From Malurus cyaneus samueli (Eukaryota; Chordata; Aves; Passeriformes; Maluridae), in NCBI GenBank assembly GCA_009741485.1, contig CM019219.1, forward strand, positions 5,398,851 through 5,462,850: 64,000 nt of DNA. The letters run 5' to 3'. The notes beneath the pieces are model-generated. The model did no database searches. It was not told where the DNA came from and saw only the letters and a list, made by a program, of their open reading frames with translations. Position numbers and translations under genes: made by a program. Positions 1-9,627 of the stretch are shown one piece after another (position 1 is the first letter of the stretch; the number at the start of each line of letters is the position of its first letter).

Positions 1-152
1 GGCTGGAATTGCACATCCCTAAGTGCTGAAGGTCAGGTGGGATGGGGCTCTCAGTAACCAGCTCTAGAGGAAGATTCCCTGCCCATGGTGGTTGGATTAG
101 ATGGCCTTTAAAGGACACTTCTAACCTTAAAATTTGTGTTTTGTATGATTAT
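1..152 (+). mobile_element. CR1 LINE 3'-end fragment, outer left arm
   Basis: This is the 3'-terminal part of a CR1 LINE in sense orientation. It shows the usual order of motifs: GATGGGGCTCTCAGTAACC, then CTGCCCATGG, then GGTTGGATTAGATGGCCTTT, then a degenerate tail near TGTATGATTATC. It is cut by the window edge, so its 5' limit is unknown. It keeps no reverse transcriptase sequence and cannot be active. The mirror copy lies at 2588-2757. Confidence 0.8.
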
Positions 153-507
153 CTGAAAAAAAAAAATTAAACACGTGAAGGTGGAAAATTTTGCTCCTCC
201 AAAAAGAGAGGCTGTAGTTCATAGTGTTTGGTGTATAAGTTCATGATGTTCAGTGTATAAGAAAAAAGGAGAATTTAGGAACAAAAATGGCCTGGGAAAC
301 AAAAATCAGGGTCCCCTGTGGTTACTCCAAAAACAAAGCTCAGAGCAGGTGCAGGAATATCCACTGGTCAGAAGGTGCTCCCCATAATAATGTGCTTTTC
401 AACCAGCTCCTGGAAAGGAATGTGGAAAGCAGGAATGGACTCAAGAGGGAAATGGAAAAGAAATATTTGAGAAAGTACTCCTCAAATAAGCTGGGAACTG
501 ATGTAGA
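153..507. other. Unique segment of left palindrome arm
   Basis: This segment is not CR1 and matches 2233-2587 in inverted orientation almost perfectly. It begins with an A-rich run (about 157-167) and has a short internal direct repeat (GTGTATAAG near 229-238 and 252-261). The ATG-initiated open frame at 287-559 starts here and runs into antisense CR1; it resembles no protein I recognise and is probably accidental. Two CR1 3' ends face each other across this segment. Confidence 0.6.
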
Positions 508-930
508 TCACAGAATTAAAGAAATGGTTTGTTTAGAAGGGACATTAAAGACCGTCTAAAATCCTCCAGCCATGGACAGGGACATCTTTCACCAGACCAT
601 ATTTCTCAAAGCCCAGCTTGGCCTTGAACACTTCCAGGGATGGGACATCCACACTTCTTGGGACAATTGTGCAGTGCCTTTCCACCCTCAGGGAAGGATT
701 CCTTCCTAACAGCAAATCTAACCCTGCCCTCTGTCAGTCTGAAGCCATCCCCCTGTCCTGTCACTCCATGCCCTGGACAAAAGTCCCTCTCCAGCTTTCT
801 GGAGCCCTTTAGGTGCTGGAAGGTGCTTTAGGCTCTCCTTGGAGCTCCTCCGGTGAACACTCCATCTCTGCAGCCTGTCTCCATAGCAGAGGTGTTCCAG
901 CCTCTGATCAGCTCTGTGACCTCCTCTGGG
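508..930 (-). mobile_element. CR1 LINE 3' fragment, inner left arm, cut at 930
   Basis: This is a CR1 copy on the minus strand. Its 3' tail (TCACAGAATT on the plus strand) sits at 508, and its body runs to CCTCCTCTGGG at 930, where CR1 similarity stops abruptly. The right-arm copy continues another 80 bases or so upstream. The copy has several single-base gaps relative to both the right arm and the remembered CR1 pattern, for example at CCACACTTC, GTGCAGTGCC and CACCCTCAGGG. It is a 5'-truncated, inactive fragment. Confidence 0.88.
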
Positions 931-940
931 AGGAGCACAG

Positions 941-1110
941 GGAACGGAGCCCTGTCCTGGTCCTGACTCAGCTCCAGTGCAGATCTGCCTTCAGCCAAAA
1001 CGTCTTGATTTTCAAAGTCAGTTGTGAGTGATTGTGGCCTCACAGGCAGCTTTTGGCTGAAGGCAGATCTGCACTGGAGCTGAGTCAGGACCAGGACAGG
1101 GTTTCGTTCC
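941..1110. repeat. Nested inverted repeat with 60-base arms and 50-base loop
   Basis: Bases 951-1000 are the exact reverse complement of 1051-1100. The pairing continues to 941 and 1110 with 8 of 10 matches. The loop is 1001-1050. A transcript or single strand would form a very stable stem-loop. It lies just inside the left breakpoint of the large palindrome, so the two inverted repeats may have arisen together. I see no known small-RNA sequence in it. Confidence 0.93.
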
Positions 1111-1709
1111 CTGCTGTGATTATTGGGAATTTTCCCTCTGCTCTGTGGGAACTGGCATCCCTCCGCTCCTTGGAATTTTCCCCCTGCTCCTTGGGAACCA
1201 CTGAGCAATCCCTCAGAGCTGCTGGGAGCCACTGAACACCATTGCAGCAAACAGAGGATCTCACTGCTTCTCCAGGAGGCACCAGGAGGGTCTGAGCCTG
1301 TTTCCCCATCACCTCCAGACCCCCAGATTTGACCCCTGGCCCCACATCTGCCCCCAGAGGCTGCACCTCTGCCTCAGCTGGTGACAGGATCTCGGTCTTT
1401 CTCAGCTGGTTGGGTTTTATTGTCACAGACACCAGTCCTGGTTTATTTTCCCCTTAATTAAACACAAAGTTCCATTTAGGTCTTTCACTATTCTCCCTGT
1501 GACACAAAGCCTTGAGCTGCTGATAAACACAACCCAGCAGTGAGAACCTGAACTCAGGTTCTCTCCAGGGTGAGAACCTCCATCTTCTAACAGAGATGGG
1601 GAGTGGAAGAAATGCAAATTTATGTTTTGGAAGCTGTAAATTACAATATCCCTATTACATAGTTTTATTTGTAACGACAATGGGTTTTATTTGTAACAAT
1701 CAATGAACT
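1111..1709. other. Spacer of the palindrome, non-coding
   Basis: This is single-copy sequence within the window. Near its start is a two-copy tandem repeat of about 48-base period (1122-1162 and 1170-1212, sharing GGAATTTTCC and a CTGCTC...TGGGAAC core). The rest is AT-richer, with an octamer-like ATGCAAAT near 1613 and a repeated TTTTATTTGTAAC near 1661 and 1684. Open frames here overlap each other and look accidental. Confidence 0.5.
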
Positions 1710-2232
1710 CCACTGGTGTGAGGCCCCTTCTGGAGTGCTGTGCTCTGCTCTGCTGCTGCAGCATCTGAAGGATGTGGAAATGTTGGAGCCAGCCCAGAGG
1801 AGGTCACAGAGCTGATCAGAGGCTGGAACACCTCTGCTATGGAGACAGGCTCACAGAGATGGAGTTGTTCAGCCTGGAGAAGCTCCAGAGAGAGCCTAAA
1901 GCACCTTCCAGCACCTAAAGGGGCTCCAGAAGAGCTGGAGAGGGACTTTTGTCCAGGGCATGGAGTGACAGGACAGAGGGGAATGGCTTCAGACTGACAG
2001 AGGGCAGGGTTAGATTTGCTGTTAGGAAGGAATCCTTCCCTGTGAGGGTGGAAAGGCACTGGCACAATTTGTCCCAAGAAGTTGTGGATGTCCCATCCCT
2101 GGAAGTGTTCAAGGCCAAGCTGGGCTTTGAGAAATATGGTCTGGTGAAAGATGTCCCTGTCCATGGCTGGAGGATTTTAGACGGTCTTTAATGTCCCTTC
2201 TAAACCAAACCATTCTTTAATTCTGTGATCTC
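1710..2232 (+). mobile_element. CR1 LINE 3' fragment, inner right arm
   Basis: A CR1 copy in sense orientation that follows the family pattern closely: GGTGTGAGGCC, GTGGAAATGTTGGAG, AGCCCAGAGGAGG, GCTGATCAGAGGCTGG, TTGTTCAGCCTGGAGAAG, GGAGAGGGACTTTTG, GATGTCCCATCCCTGGAAG and a tail ending TTAATTCTGTGA. The segment 1793-2232 pairs with the left arm, while 1710-1792 has no partner there. It is closer to the CR1 pattern than the left copy and is 5'-truncated and inactive. Confidence 0.88.
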
Positions 2233-2587
2233 CATCAGTTCTCAGCTTATTTGAGGAGTACTTTACTCAAATATTTCTTTTCCATTTCCCTCTTGAGTCC
2301 ATTCCTGCTTTCCACATTCCTTTCCAGGAGCTGGTTGAAAAGCACATTATTATGGGGAGCACCTTCTGACCAGTGGATATTCCTGCACCTGCTCTGAGCT
2401 TTGTTTTTGGAGTAACCACAGGGGACCCTGATTTTTGTTTCCCAGGCCATTTTTGTTCCTAAATTCTCCTTTTTTCTTATACACTGAACATCATGAACTT
2501 ATACACCAAACACTATGAACTACAGCCTCTCTTTTTGGAGGAGCAAAATTTTCCACCTTCACGTGTTTAATTTTTTTTTTTTCAGAT
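2233..2587. other. Unique segment of right palindrome arm
   Basis: The inverted, almost perfect copy of 153-507. The minus-strand open frame at 2247-2450 repeats the start of the 287-559 frame, but a small indel shifts its end. This argues that the frame is not under coding constraint. It ends in a T-rich run (about 2570-2582). Confidence 0.6.
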
Positions 2588-2757
2588 AATCATACAAACA
2601 CAAAATTTTAAGGTTAGAAGTGTCCTTTAAAGGCCATCTAATCCAACCACCATGGGCAGGGATATCTTCCTCTAGAGCTGGTTACTGAGAGTCCCATCCC
2701 ACCTGACCTTCAGCACTTTGAGGGATGTGCATCCACCACCTCTTGGGACAATATGTT
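2588..2757 (-). mobile_element. CR1 LINE 3'-end fragment, outer right arm
   Basis: The minus-strand mirror of the fragment at 1-152. It includes AACCACCATGGGCAGGGA, GAGTCCCATCCCACCTGACC and, furthest in, CATCCACCACCTCTTGGGA, which is standard CR1 3' sequence. It ends near 2757, where similarity to CR1 stops and ordinary AT-rich DNA begins. Confidence 0.8.
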
Positions 2758-5700
2758 ACTTCTATATTGAAGTTTTAATTGACAGGAACAAAACTCTAAG
2801 ACCTTTCTAATAATTTTTGAGGAGACTTTTCTGGTGATTCTGCTCCTGTTGGGCAGCAGGCACAGTCTGAGCATTCCCAAGGCCAGGCCATCATCCCTGC
2901 TTGGTGCAAACCTTCAGCAGCTCTCACCAGGCTGCATCAATTTTGGTGGAGATCCTGCACAGTTTATGTATCTTCACACATCCCTGTTCTCTGGTGTGTC
3001 CCACGAGCTCTTGAATACTTGAAATTCTTTACTTCTGCCACACAAATGACAAAAAATAGGGTCCCAAAACTGGCATGTAGCTCTCAGCAGCCTTCTGTCA
3101 AGCAGATGTTCAGCTGTAGGGGTGTTGTGTGAGGCATTGTGCTGATACTGAAACTGATTCCTCTTGCCTGCAAATCACTAGAGGAGGTGTTAAAACCTAA
3201 ATAAATAAATAAAATATAAGCACTGGCTGGAAGGGAGAAGGGGTGGGGGAAGGAGGGATGCTTGCTAAAACTTCCAGGCACCCTGGCAATTAGTCTCACA
3301 ATGGCATAATCCTGATGAGCTCTCACATCTGCTATTGCATTTGGAACGTGGTGTTTGTTAGCATTTTACTCCATCTGCTTCTGTCCAACCTCCATCAGCT
3401 GAAGGAGGATACGGTTACTCCAGTCATTAAATGTTGATGATCTCTGTTGTTTGTGGTAGGTATCTGTTACATTAGCTGTTACTTTTCCTCCTCATGCTTG
3501 GAAATAATTCCTCTCTCCTCACCAGCACCCAGGCATTTTCCAGTGATAATAAAATTACAGCTCTTCATGAAGATGTTGACACCAGCACGACTTGCAAGTT
3601 CTGTGAAATATTCTGGTCTGAATGGAATGAATGAATTCTTTCCTAGTAAGATATTCATGTCTTTAAATGCATTAACTTCTAGGATTTACTGATCAACCAA
3701 CCCCTGTTAGAAAGGATATCTCTTGTTTTCAGACCAGATCTACTCTTTTTCATCTAAAATGAAGGAATATGCTTTCATTTTCCTTAAAGCCATTTAGTTA
3801 TAGATTTAAATGGATAAATGTATTTGACATTCTTTGCCTTTCCATTTCCCTTTCACCAGCAATGCCAAACAGACTACGAAAAAGAGAATTAATTCATTAT
3901 CCCAAGATATTCATGAAGTTCTCTAAGCTTCTGATTCTTGGACCACAGGTCATTAGCAATCATTAATTTTTAAAGCTACGGATGATGTCCTCCGAAGCAG
4001 AGATCACATGAAATAAACAGACCTACTCCTGTGGCACTGGGATGAAGTTTGGGAAGAGGTAAGAATGTGGGAAAGCAGAATTTCAGGTCTGCAGAAGTCT
4101 TTGACACAGAGAGAGTGTTGTTCTGCATTGTTCCATGGCTGAGAGAGGCATCCCTGCTGCTCTCAGGGCAGACAATTCTTCTGCATCCTTCTTTTTCTGC
4201 ACCCCAGCACCCACAGAGTGATTATTACCTTTTACTCAGCTTTTTGCCCACTCACATCATGATCAGAGAGAGCCTAAATCTGTCTGCAAGAGGCCCTACC
4301 TCAAACATTTCTTTCCACCTTTCAGGGCAGAACATTTTGTGTTTTTCCTTTTTCCTTCCTAACAAGCACACACATTTTAGACTTAAACACGCCTGTACTG
4401 CCCCAGCATTGACTTTCCTTTTGGTGTTTCCACACAAGAATTGGCCCATATTAATGCTCCTAACCTGAGGAAAGATAGGAAAGCTCAGGATTGTTTGAAT
4501 GCTGACGAGAATATCCATGTTAGCAGTCAAACCGTACGTCCTCCTAAAAGTGTGATGTTGATTGTGACCTCAGAAGAAATCAAGCCTGCTTATGGCAAAT
4601 ATATGGAATTGATTAAATGAATAAATAACCCTATTATTTAGTTTTGCATAAAAATATGTGGGACCTAGGTCAAAGATAATCCCTAATTTTTCTATGCATA
4701 ATAGATTCCAAAGTGTAAACATTTCCAGTAGTATGAACGAGACTGGATGCTTTAAGTCAACAGTCAAAGGTGCGAGTGTAAACTCAGAAATATTGATAAT
4801 GTTTGTGAATAACTTCAGACTAAATTATAGCTGGAGTTCCCCAGCTGATATGAGTGCCTCTGCTGTTTTAATACTCCAGTGTCTGGTATCTGTTCAGATA
4901 AGAGTTCACAGACTGACCACAATTTCTATAATATTTGGCACCTCTGCTTAATTTTAGAGATTATTTCTGTGTCAGAATAGACTGATTTATTGAGAAACTG
5001 CAGCAATATTTCCTTCAGCCAATACCCAGGTATTCTGTGTTTTGTGAGCATGGTCCTTTCTGTCCTTGATTTCCTTTGGTTTTTAGCTTTGGTGCAGAGA
5101 TTCTGGCCATCAATGATCAGAGTGTGCAGATCTCATCCTTCCTGTTCTGCTCAGTTCTGTGCTGGGCAGGGGGTGCTGAGGAAGATCCTGGTCACAAACC
5201 CTCACGGAGAAGGAAATTTGGGAGTTACCAGCTTGGTGTAATGTCAGATATAATGGCTCATGGTGCAAAGAGACACTTCCTTCAAATGAATTTTCTGGGG
5301 CAGCAGAAAGTCAGTGTTATTAATGGGTTTTTCTAGGTGGGGTGATGTAATATCCAGTACGAGATCCTAAAATGCCATTGATTGCACTTTGTTGCATTAT
5401 CCTGCATAAAAATCACCAGTGCTCCAAACACAACACGTTAGAAGTTAAGGATAGTTCTAATCAATAATTTACCGTGTTATTGATAGTTTTTGTAATGCAA
5501 ACTTAATCCTTTGAAGTAATGTATTTAAGCCATTTAAACAACTCATAGAAAATCCTGTCTAATAATCAGTCTGCACACAGGATAAAAACCCACTGCTGTA
5601 ACCTTCAGGTCTTTTGCTCAGATGTCTCTGCCTAGAGACCACTGGAATTTCTGGAGATGACGAATGTGAGCAAAAAGCCCCCCAGAACCTCTGCTGAGCA

Positions 5701-6981
5701 CCTTGAGCTCCACTGAATACCATGGTTTTTGTGGCATTTTACCCCTTTCCACAGAGGATGAACATCCAGGCTGCCCATTTGGGATGCAAAGGTATTTATT
5801 GCAAGGTGAATGAGGTCTGAGTCACTTTGGGGTAGAATTTGGGCTTCTCTCTCTGGAGGGGGGAGGATGCCTGGCCCTGGTGACAAGGGAAGTGTGGTTT
5901 ATTTGACTTCCCCTTGTCTCAGGGGGCAGGAGATGGAGGCACCAGACATCACTGCCTCAGAGCTGCACTCGCTTCAATGTGCAATTATAGCATCCCTAAA
6001 GGTAAATAGAAGGTTTGTCTGTGAGAAATATTTCTGTGAAATATTTTGCAGCTGAAAAGATAACACTATTCCCTGCCTCTTACTTGGCTGTACAATTTTA
6101 ATTATGTCAGGGGATCTCTCCTATTTTATATTCCATATATATTTATGGAATAAGCTGTTGGCAAATAGAACATTATTTCAAATAATTTAATGTATTTATT
6201 ATAAGAGATTACAAATCTATCCAGGCTATAGTCATTGCACTTAGGGCAACCATTATGGCTATATTATTGTTCCATTTATTTCAAAATATCTTTGGCAAGG
6301 ACTGCTCCTCCATGAATAGAGTAAGAAAGAGGTTTTCTACCTGGTGATGTGCCCTCCCGAGTGACAGAGGACCGTGCTGTCCCCTTTTCCTCCACAATTC
6401 AGAGCAGGGGCACAGCAGAAGAGGGGGAGCCTGACTCACCCTGCCTTAGTGATTTTATTTATGGGGCTCTGTGTTAGCCCTCAGCAGAGCAGAGACACAG
6501 AAACAGCCCCAGAGATGAAGTCACTGAGAAGCTGCAGAGCTGCTGAGGGACATGGGGCTCCCTGTGCATGCCTTGAGGTCTGGTGAGGAATCCGAGAATG
6601 CCAAAAAGGCAGAGCAGAGTTCAGTGAACTGTGAGTGAACCTTGTGTCTTCAAAATCCAAAAAATGAATGAGAGCAGTGCCTGGTATGTCTACAGAGCAT
6701 CTCCCAAAGCATCCCATACAATTGCTGCCAGTGGCTGAGGTTTCATTTGCTGTTTAATCAGTATCTAGAGTTTTGGGGTTTTTTTTCAATTTCACATGGA
6801 ATGGGCAAATAAATCACCATGTGCACTGTATTTATTTACATGCAGTAGGTCCTGGGTAAGAAGCTCCTCGATGGATTCATGTCTGAAGGAAAGCACGGGT
6901 TGAGGAAGCCCCAGTGGGTGAGACCAACAACACATCCCACTGCTCCACACACCTGTGTGCCATGCTCTAGAATCATTCCTG
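2758..6981. other. Non-coding DNA, no gene seen
   Basis: AT-rich sequence with scattered short open frames of under 140 codons and no recognisable domain. It holds a short AAAT run (about 3197-3217), a purine-rich G-quadruplex motif (3233-3257) and an imperfect palindrome at 6131-6150 (TTCCATA...TATGGAA). A PDZ-like 14-residue match at about 5085-5129 is discussed in the findings. No CR1 copy is visible. Confidence 0.55.
3233..3257 (+). other. G-quadruplex motif
   Basis: Four G-runs (GGG, GGGG, GGGGG, GGG) lie within 25 bases of the plus strand, with loops of 4, 1 and 5 bases. This meets the common G3+N1-7 rule. There is no gene or CpG island next to it, so a role is unproven. Confidence 0.6.
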
Positions 6982-7073
6982 AGCCACTCCAGGGTCACTC
7001 CAGGGTCACTCCATGGTCACTCAGAGTCACTCCAGGGTCACTCAGAGTCACTCCAGGGTCACTCCAGAGCCAC
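6982..7073. repeat. Minisatellite, 10-11 bp unit (AGGGTCACTCC-like)
   Basis: About eight to nine tandem copies of a 10- or 11-base unit, AGGGTCACTCC alternating with variants such as AGAGTCACTC and ATGGTCACTC. The arrangement of long and short units suggests slippage. Overlapping open frames in both directions are by-products of the repeat. Copy number probably varies between individuals. Confidence 0.9.
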
Positions 7074-9229
7074 CACGGCCTCTCCACCACCCCTGCTCTC
7101 CCACAGCCCCATGAGCTCTCACAGTCCCATTCACATGCACCACACCTCTGCACCTCCAGTGGTTTTAATGAACCCATCAAGGTCATAAAATCAATCTTTG
7201 TAACCCTGAGCAGCATGCAATAATATTTCAGGTGCTTTCTGCCTTCCAGAATTGCTGCCACTGCTGCTCGTTTGACATCACGTAACCCATAACACACTTT
7301 ATGGGTTTCCTACCTTTGAGCACGATGGATTAGAAGGGAGGTTAATTATGCATAAGACAGAAAGATTTATGTAAATATAAAACCAATATAATGTATTATT
7401 TACATTCAGCCCGTACTTACCCTAAGTAACTTCTAGAGAAATCTTGGCCATCGTGAATAGCTCCCACCTCATTTCTGAATCTTGCTCCAGAAAAGGTTGC
7501 AGGGTTCTTGCTTCCCAAAATTGCTGCTAATAATTTCTAGAGTAGAGTGTGGCTGTATAAGAACATAACTCAACACAGATGGACAACAAACAGGAGAAAT
7601 CTCTATCATTTATTACATTTGCCAAGCGATCAAAGGTGCCTAACTAGACATTTTCCTCATTGGTTGCTTGCATTAGATATGCATATCTTCTTTCTTGCAG
7701 AGCCATTTCCGAATATATTTGCAAGGCTATTGATGTCCATTACTTCACTTAAATATAGATCAGAAATACTGACAAATATTTTCATTCAAAGAGTTTGATC
7801 ATTTTCAGATTACTCTCCATGCTAGTAATTAACCTCAGTCAACACCCTTCCATAGCACTTTCAAACACAGTTCCTAGCAAACATAAAGTTTCATAAATAT
7901 GTACTAAATAACCTTAAAGCCCTTTATGAATAATTATGAGTTTTTAAGTTTTTGTGAATCTGCATATTAATTCCATTCCATAAATAATACATGAAGCAAA
8001 AATCCAGCTTGTTTGGTGTCTGGGGACAGAGGAAGAAAAGGAGGGGATAATTATCAGTTTAATGTGGGAAAATACTTAACCTGAAAGATTATCTTCAAAA
8101 CCGATGACTCCATAGGTTTGTATATGTATGTGCATAAACACACATGTATAAAATACATATATAAAGATGTGTTTGGGTGCAGATGTGCATCCCCTCTGAA
8201 AGAACACATTATTCTGTCTCTGCTGTGCCATTCTGAGCCCTGTGAGTGAAAATCAATGTGCTCAGCTCAGCCTCCACACAGCCCCTCTCTTTATAAACGC
8301 GCCTTCCCCCAAAGGTAGAAAATTAATGAGAGGCTGCTGACTAAAATTACTACATTTTGCCTTCCGTGGGACACTGTGGATTTAAAAGATAAGAGAGAGT
8401 GCAGCAAGTCCAAAAACAATTTCATTTCATTAATCCCTTAAGTGCCTCGGGATGAGCAGCCCATGTCCAGCAAAGGTGGTGTCACAGCAGCTTTTGCTCT
8501 GCCTCTCTCACATCACCCCAGCACGCCTCGTGTGCTCTGCTTCTCGTCTCGGGATGGAAGGAATCCAATGAAAAGATGCAGTGGGAATGATCTATGGCTG
8601 AATGCTCTCGGGCTGACGCTTCCTGGATGCACACTGACAATAATGGGAAACGTAAGGGCTTTGCAGAGCCAGCCTGCTGCTCAGGCAGGGCTTGGAGCTG
8701 GAATTTTTTTTGTTTTTTCAACCTCTGTTTATGGTAAAAAAAAAAGTATATTTTCCTGTCCTGAACTCAAGAAGATATTAAATGTTTGCCTTTCTCACAG
8801 GACTGTAACTCTACATTTGGTAGAAGTGTATTGATAAGTATCTCTTTTATAGCAGTGATTATGTAAGAGCATAAACACAGTAAGATTTGTCAGATAAGGT
8901 ACAGTAGATGTGTCTGGAAAATCAATACAGAATTTGGGCACTTTAAACAGAATTTGTGTGTGTGAAATACAGTCTGCACCCCACGGCCGTTCAGGGCTTG
9001 TAGAATCTTTTGGGAGAAAATGATCACATTCAAATTTTACACATTTAAATAAAGAACTCCACATACAAAATTAAAATAGATTTCACTTTTCATTTTAAGC
9101 CCTTCAGATCTGTTTCATTTCATGGTCCTGTTCAATGGTTGGTTTGAAGCATAAAAAGAAGTATTTAAACACATTAATTAAAACAAGTCACTAAATGACC
9201 AACCTGTTCTCTTGGGTTTAACACAAACA

Positions 9230-9276
9230 AGAAGAAAAAAAGAAAGGAGAAAAAGGAAGGAAGCAGAGGAAAAAAT
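9230..9276. repeat. Homopurine tract
   Basis: An almost pure A/G run of about 47 bases on the plus strand. Such tracts can adopt triplex structure and are polymorphic. No adjacent gene is visible. Confidence 0.7.
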
Positions 9277-9600
9277 ATCCAATAGACGTGGTTGAATCAA
9301 AAGCTCAACCTGAAGCTGCTCCAAAACTTTCTGTGAGTGAGGGAGGGACTTGCAGAAGTTTCAGTGGTACCATGTCTCTTCCCTGAAAGCCTGTTAATTA
9401 ATAATAAAGACGCAGCTGGAAATAGTTTCTGCAAAAAAAAATATGGAGCAACCCAAATTTGTTTTCAATTAGACATGGGATACAGATTTGAATGAAGTCT
9501 TTTAAAGGCCACTCTTACAGTTGTTTGGGAATCTGTCTCCCTTGTAAACTGAGAGGTCATTAGGAATTTATAAATTAACTATTTTTATTGCCCAGGGGAG

Positions 9601-9627
9601 AAAAAAAAAAAAAAAACTAAAAAAAAC
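9601..9627. repeat. A-rich tract
   Basis: Seventeen consecutive A followed by CT and seven more A. Nothing upstream resembles a retroposed gene or SINE body, so I treat it as a simple tract rather than an insertion tail. Confidence 0.7.

Larger units (their letters stand above)
1..2757. repeat. Large inverted repeat (imperfect palindrome), arms about 0.92-0.94 kb
   Basis: Positions 11-930 match the reverse complement of 1793-2731 almost base for base; by eye the match is above 95 percent, and nearly perfect across the non-repeat part (153-507 against 2233-2587). The arms are separated by 931-1792. Each arm holds, from outside in, a CR1 3' fragment, a 355-bp unique segment and a second CR1 fragment in the opposite direction. 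The left arm may continue before base 1. The right arm is 19 bases longer, mostly because the left arm lacks single bases. It could be a recent inverted duplication, a fold-back type element, or a read or assembly artefact. No transposase or target-site duplication is visible. Confidence 0.93.

Noticed and set aside
287..559. A 90-codon open frame repeated in the right palindrome arm (2247-2450, minus)
   Set aside because: The frame is copied only because the DNA is copied; its 3' part runs into antisense CR1, the second copy is shifted by a small indel, and no domain is recognised.
828..1432. Overlapping 115- to 140-codon minus-strand frames in the palindrome centre
   Set aside because: They cross the inverted repeat stem, giving the same peptide pieces twice, and include antisense CR1; no family resemblance.
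1700..2164. A 154-codon minus-strand frame
   Set aside because: It is the antisense of a CR1 3' region, which often leaves long open frames; not a gene.
6982..7073. Could the regular repeat be a CRISPR array?
   Set aside because: Units are 10-11 bases with no spacers, in a eukaryotic genome; it is a minisatellite.
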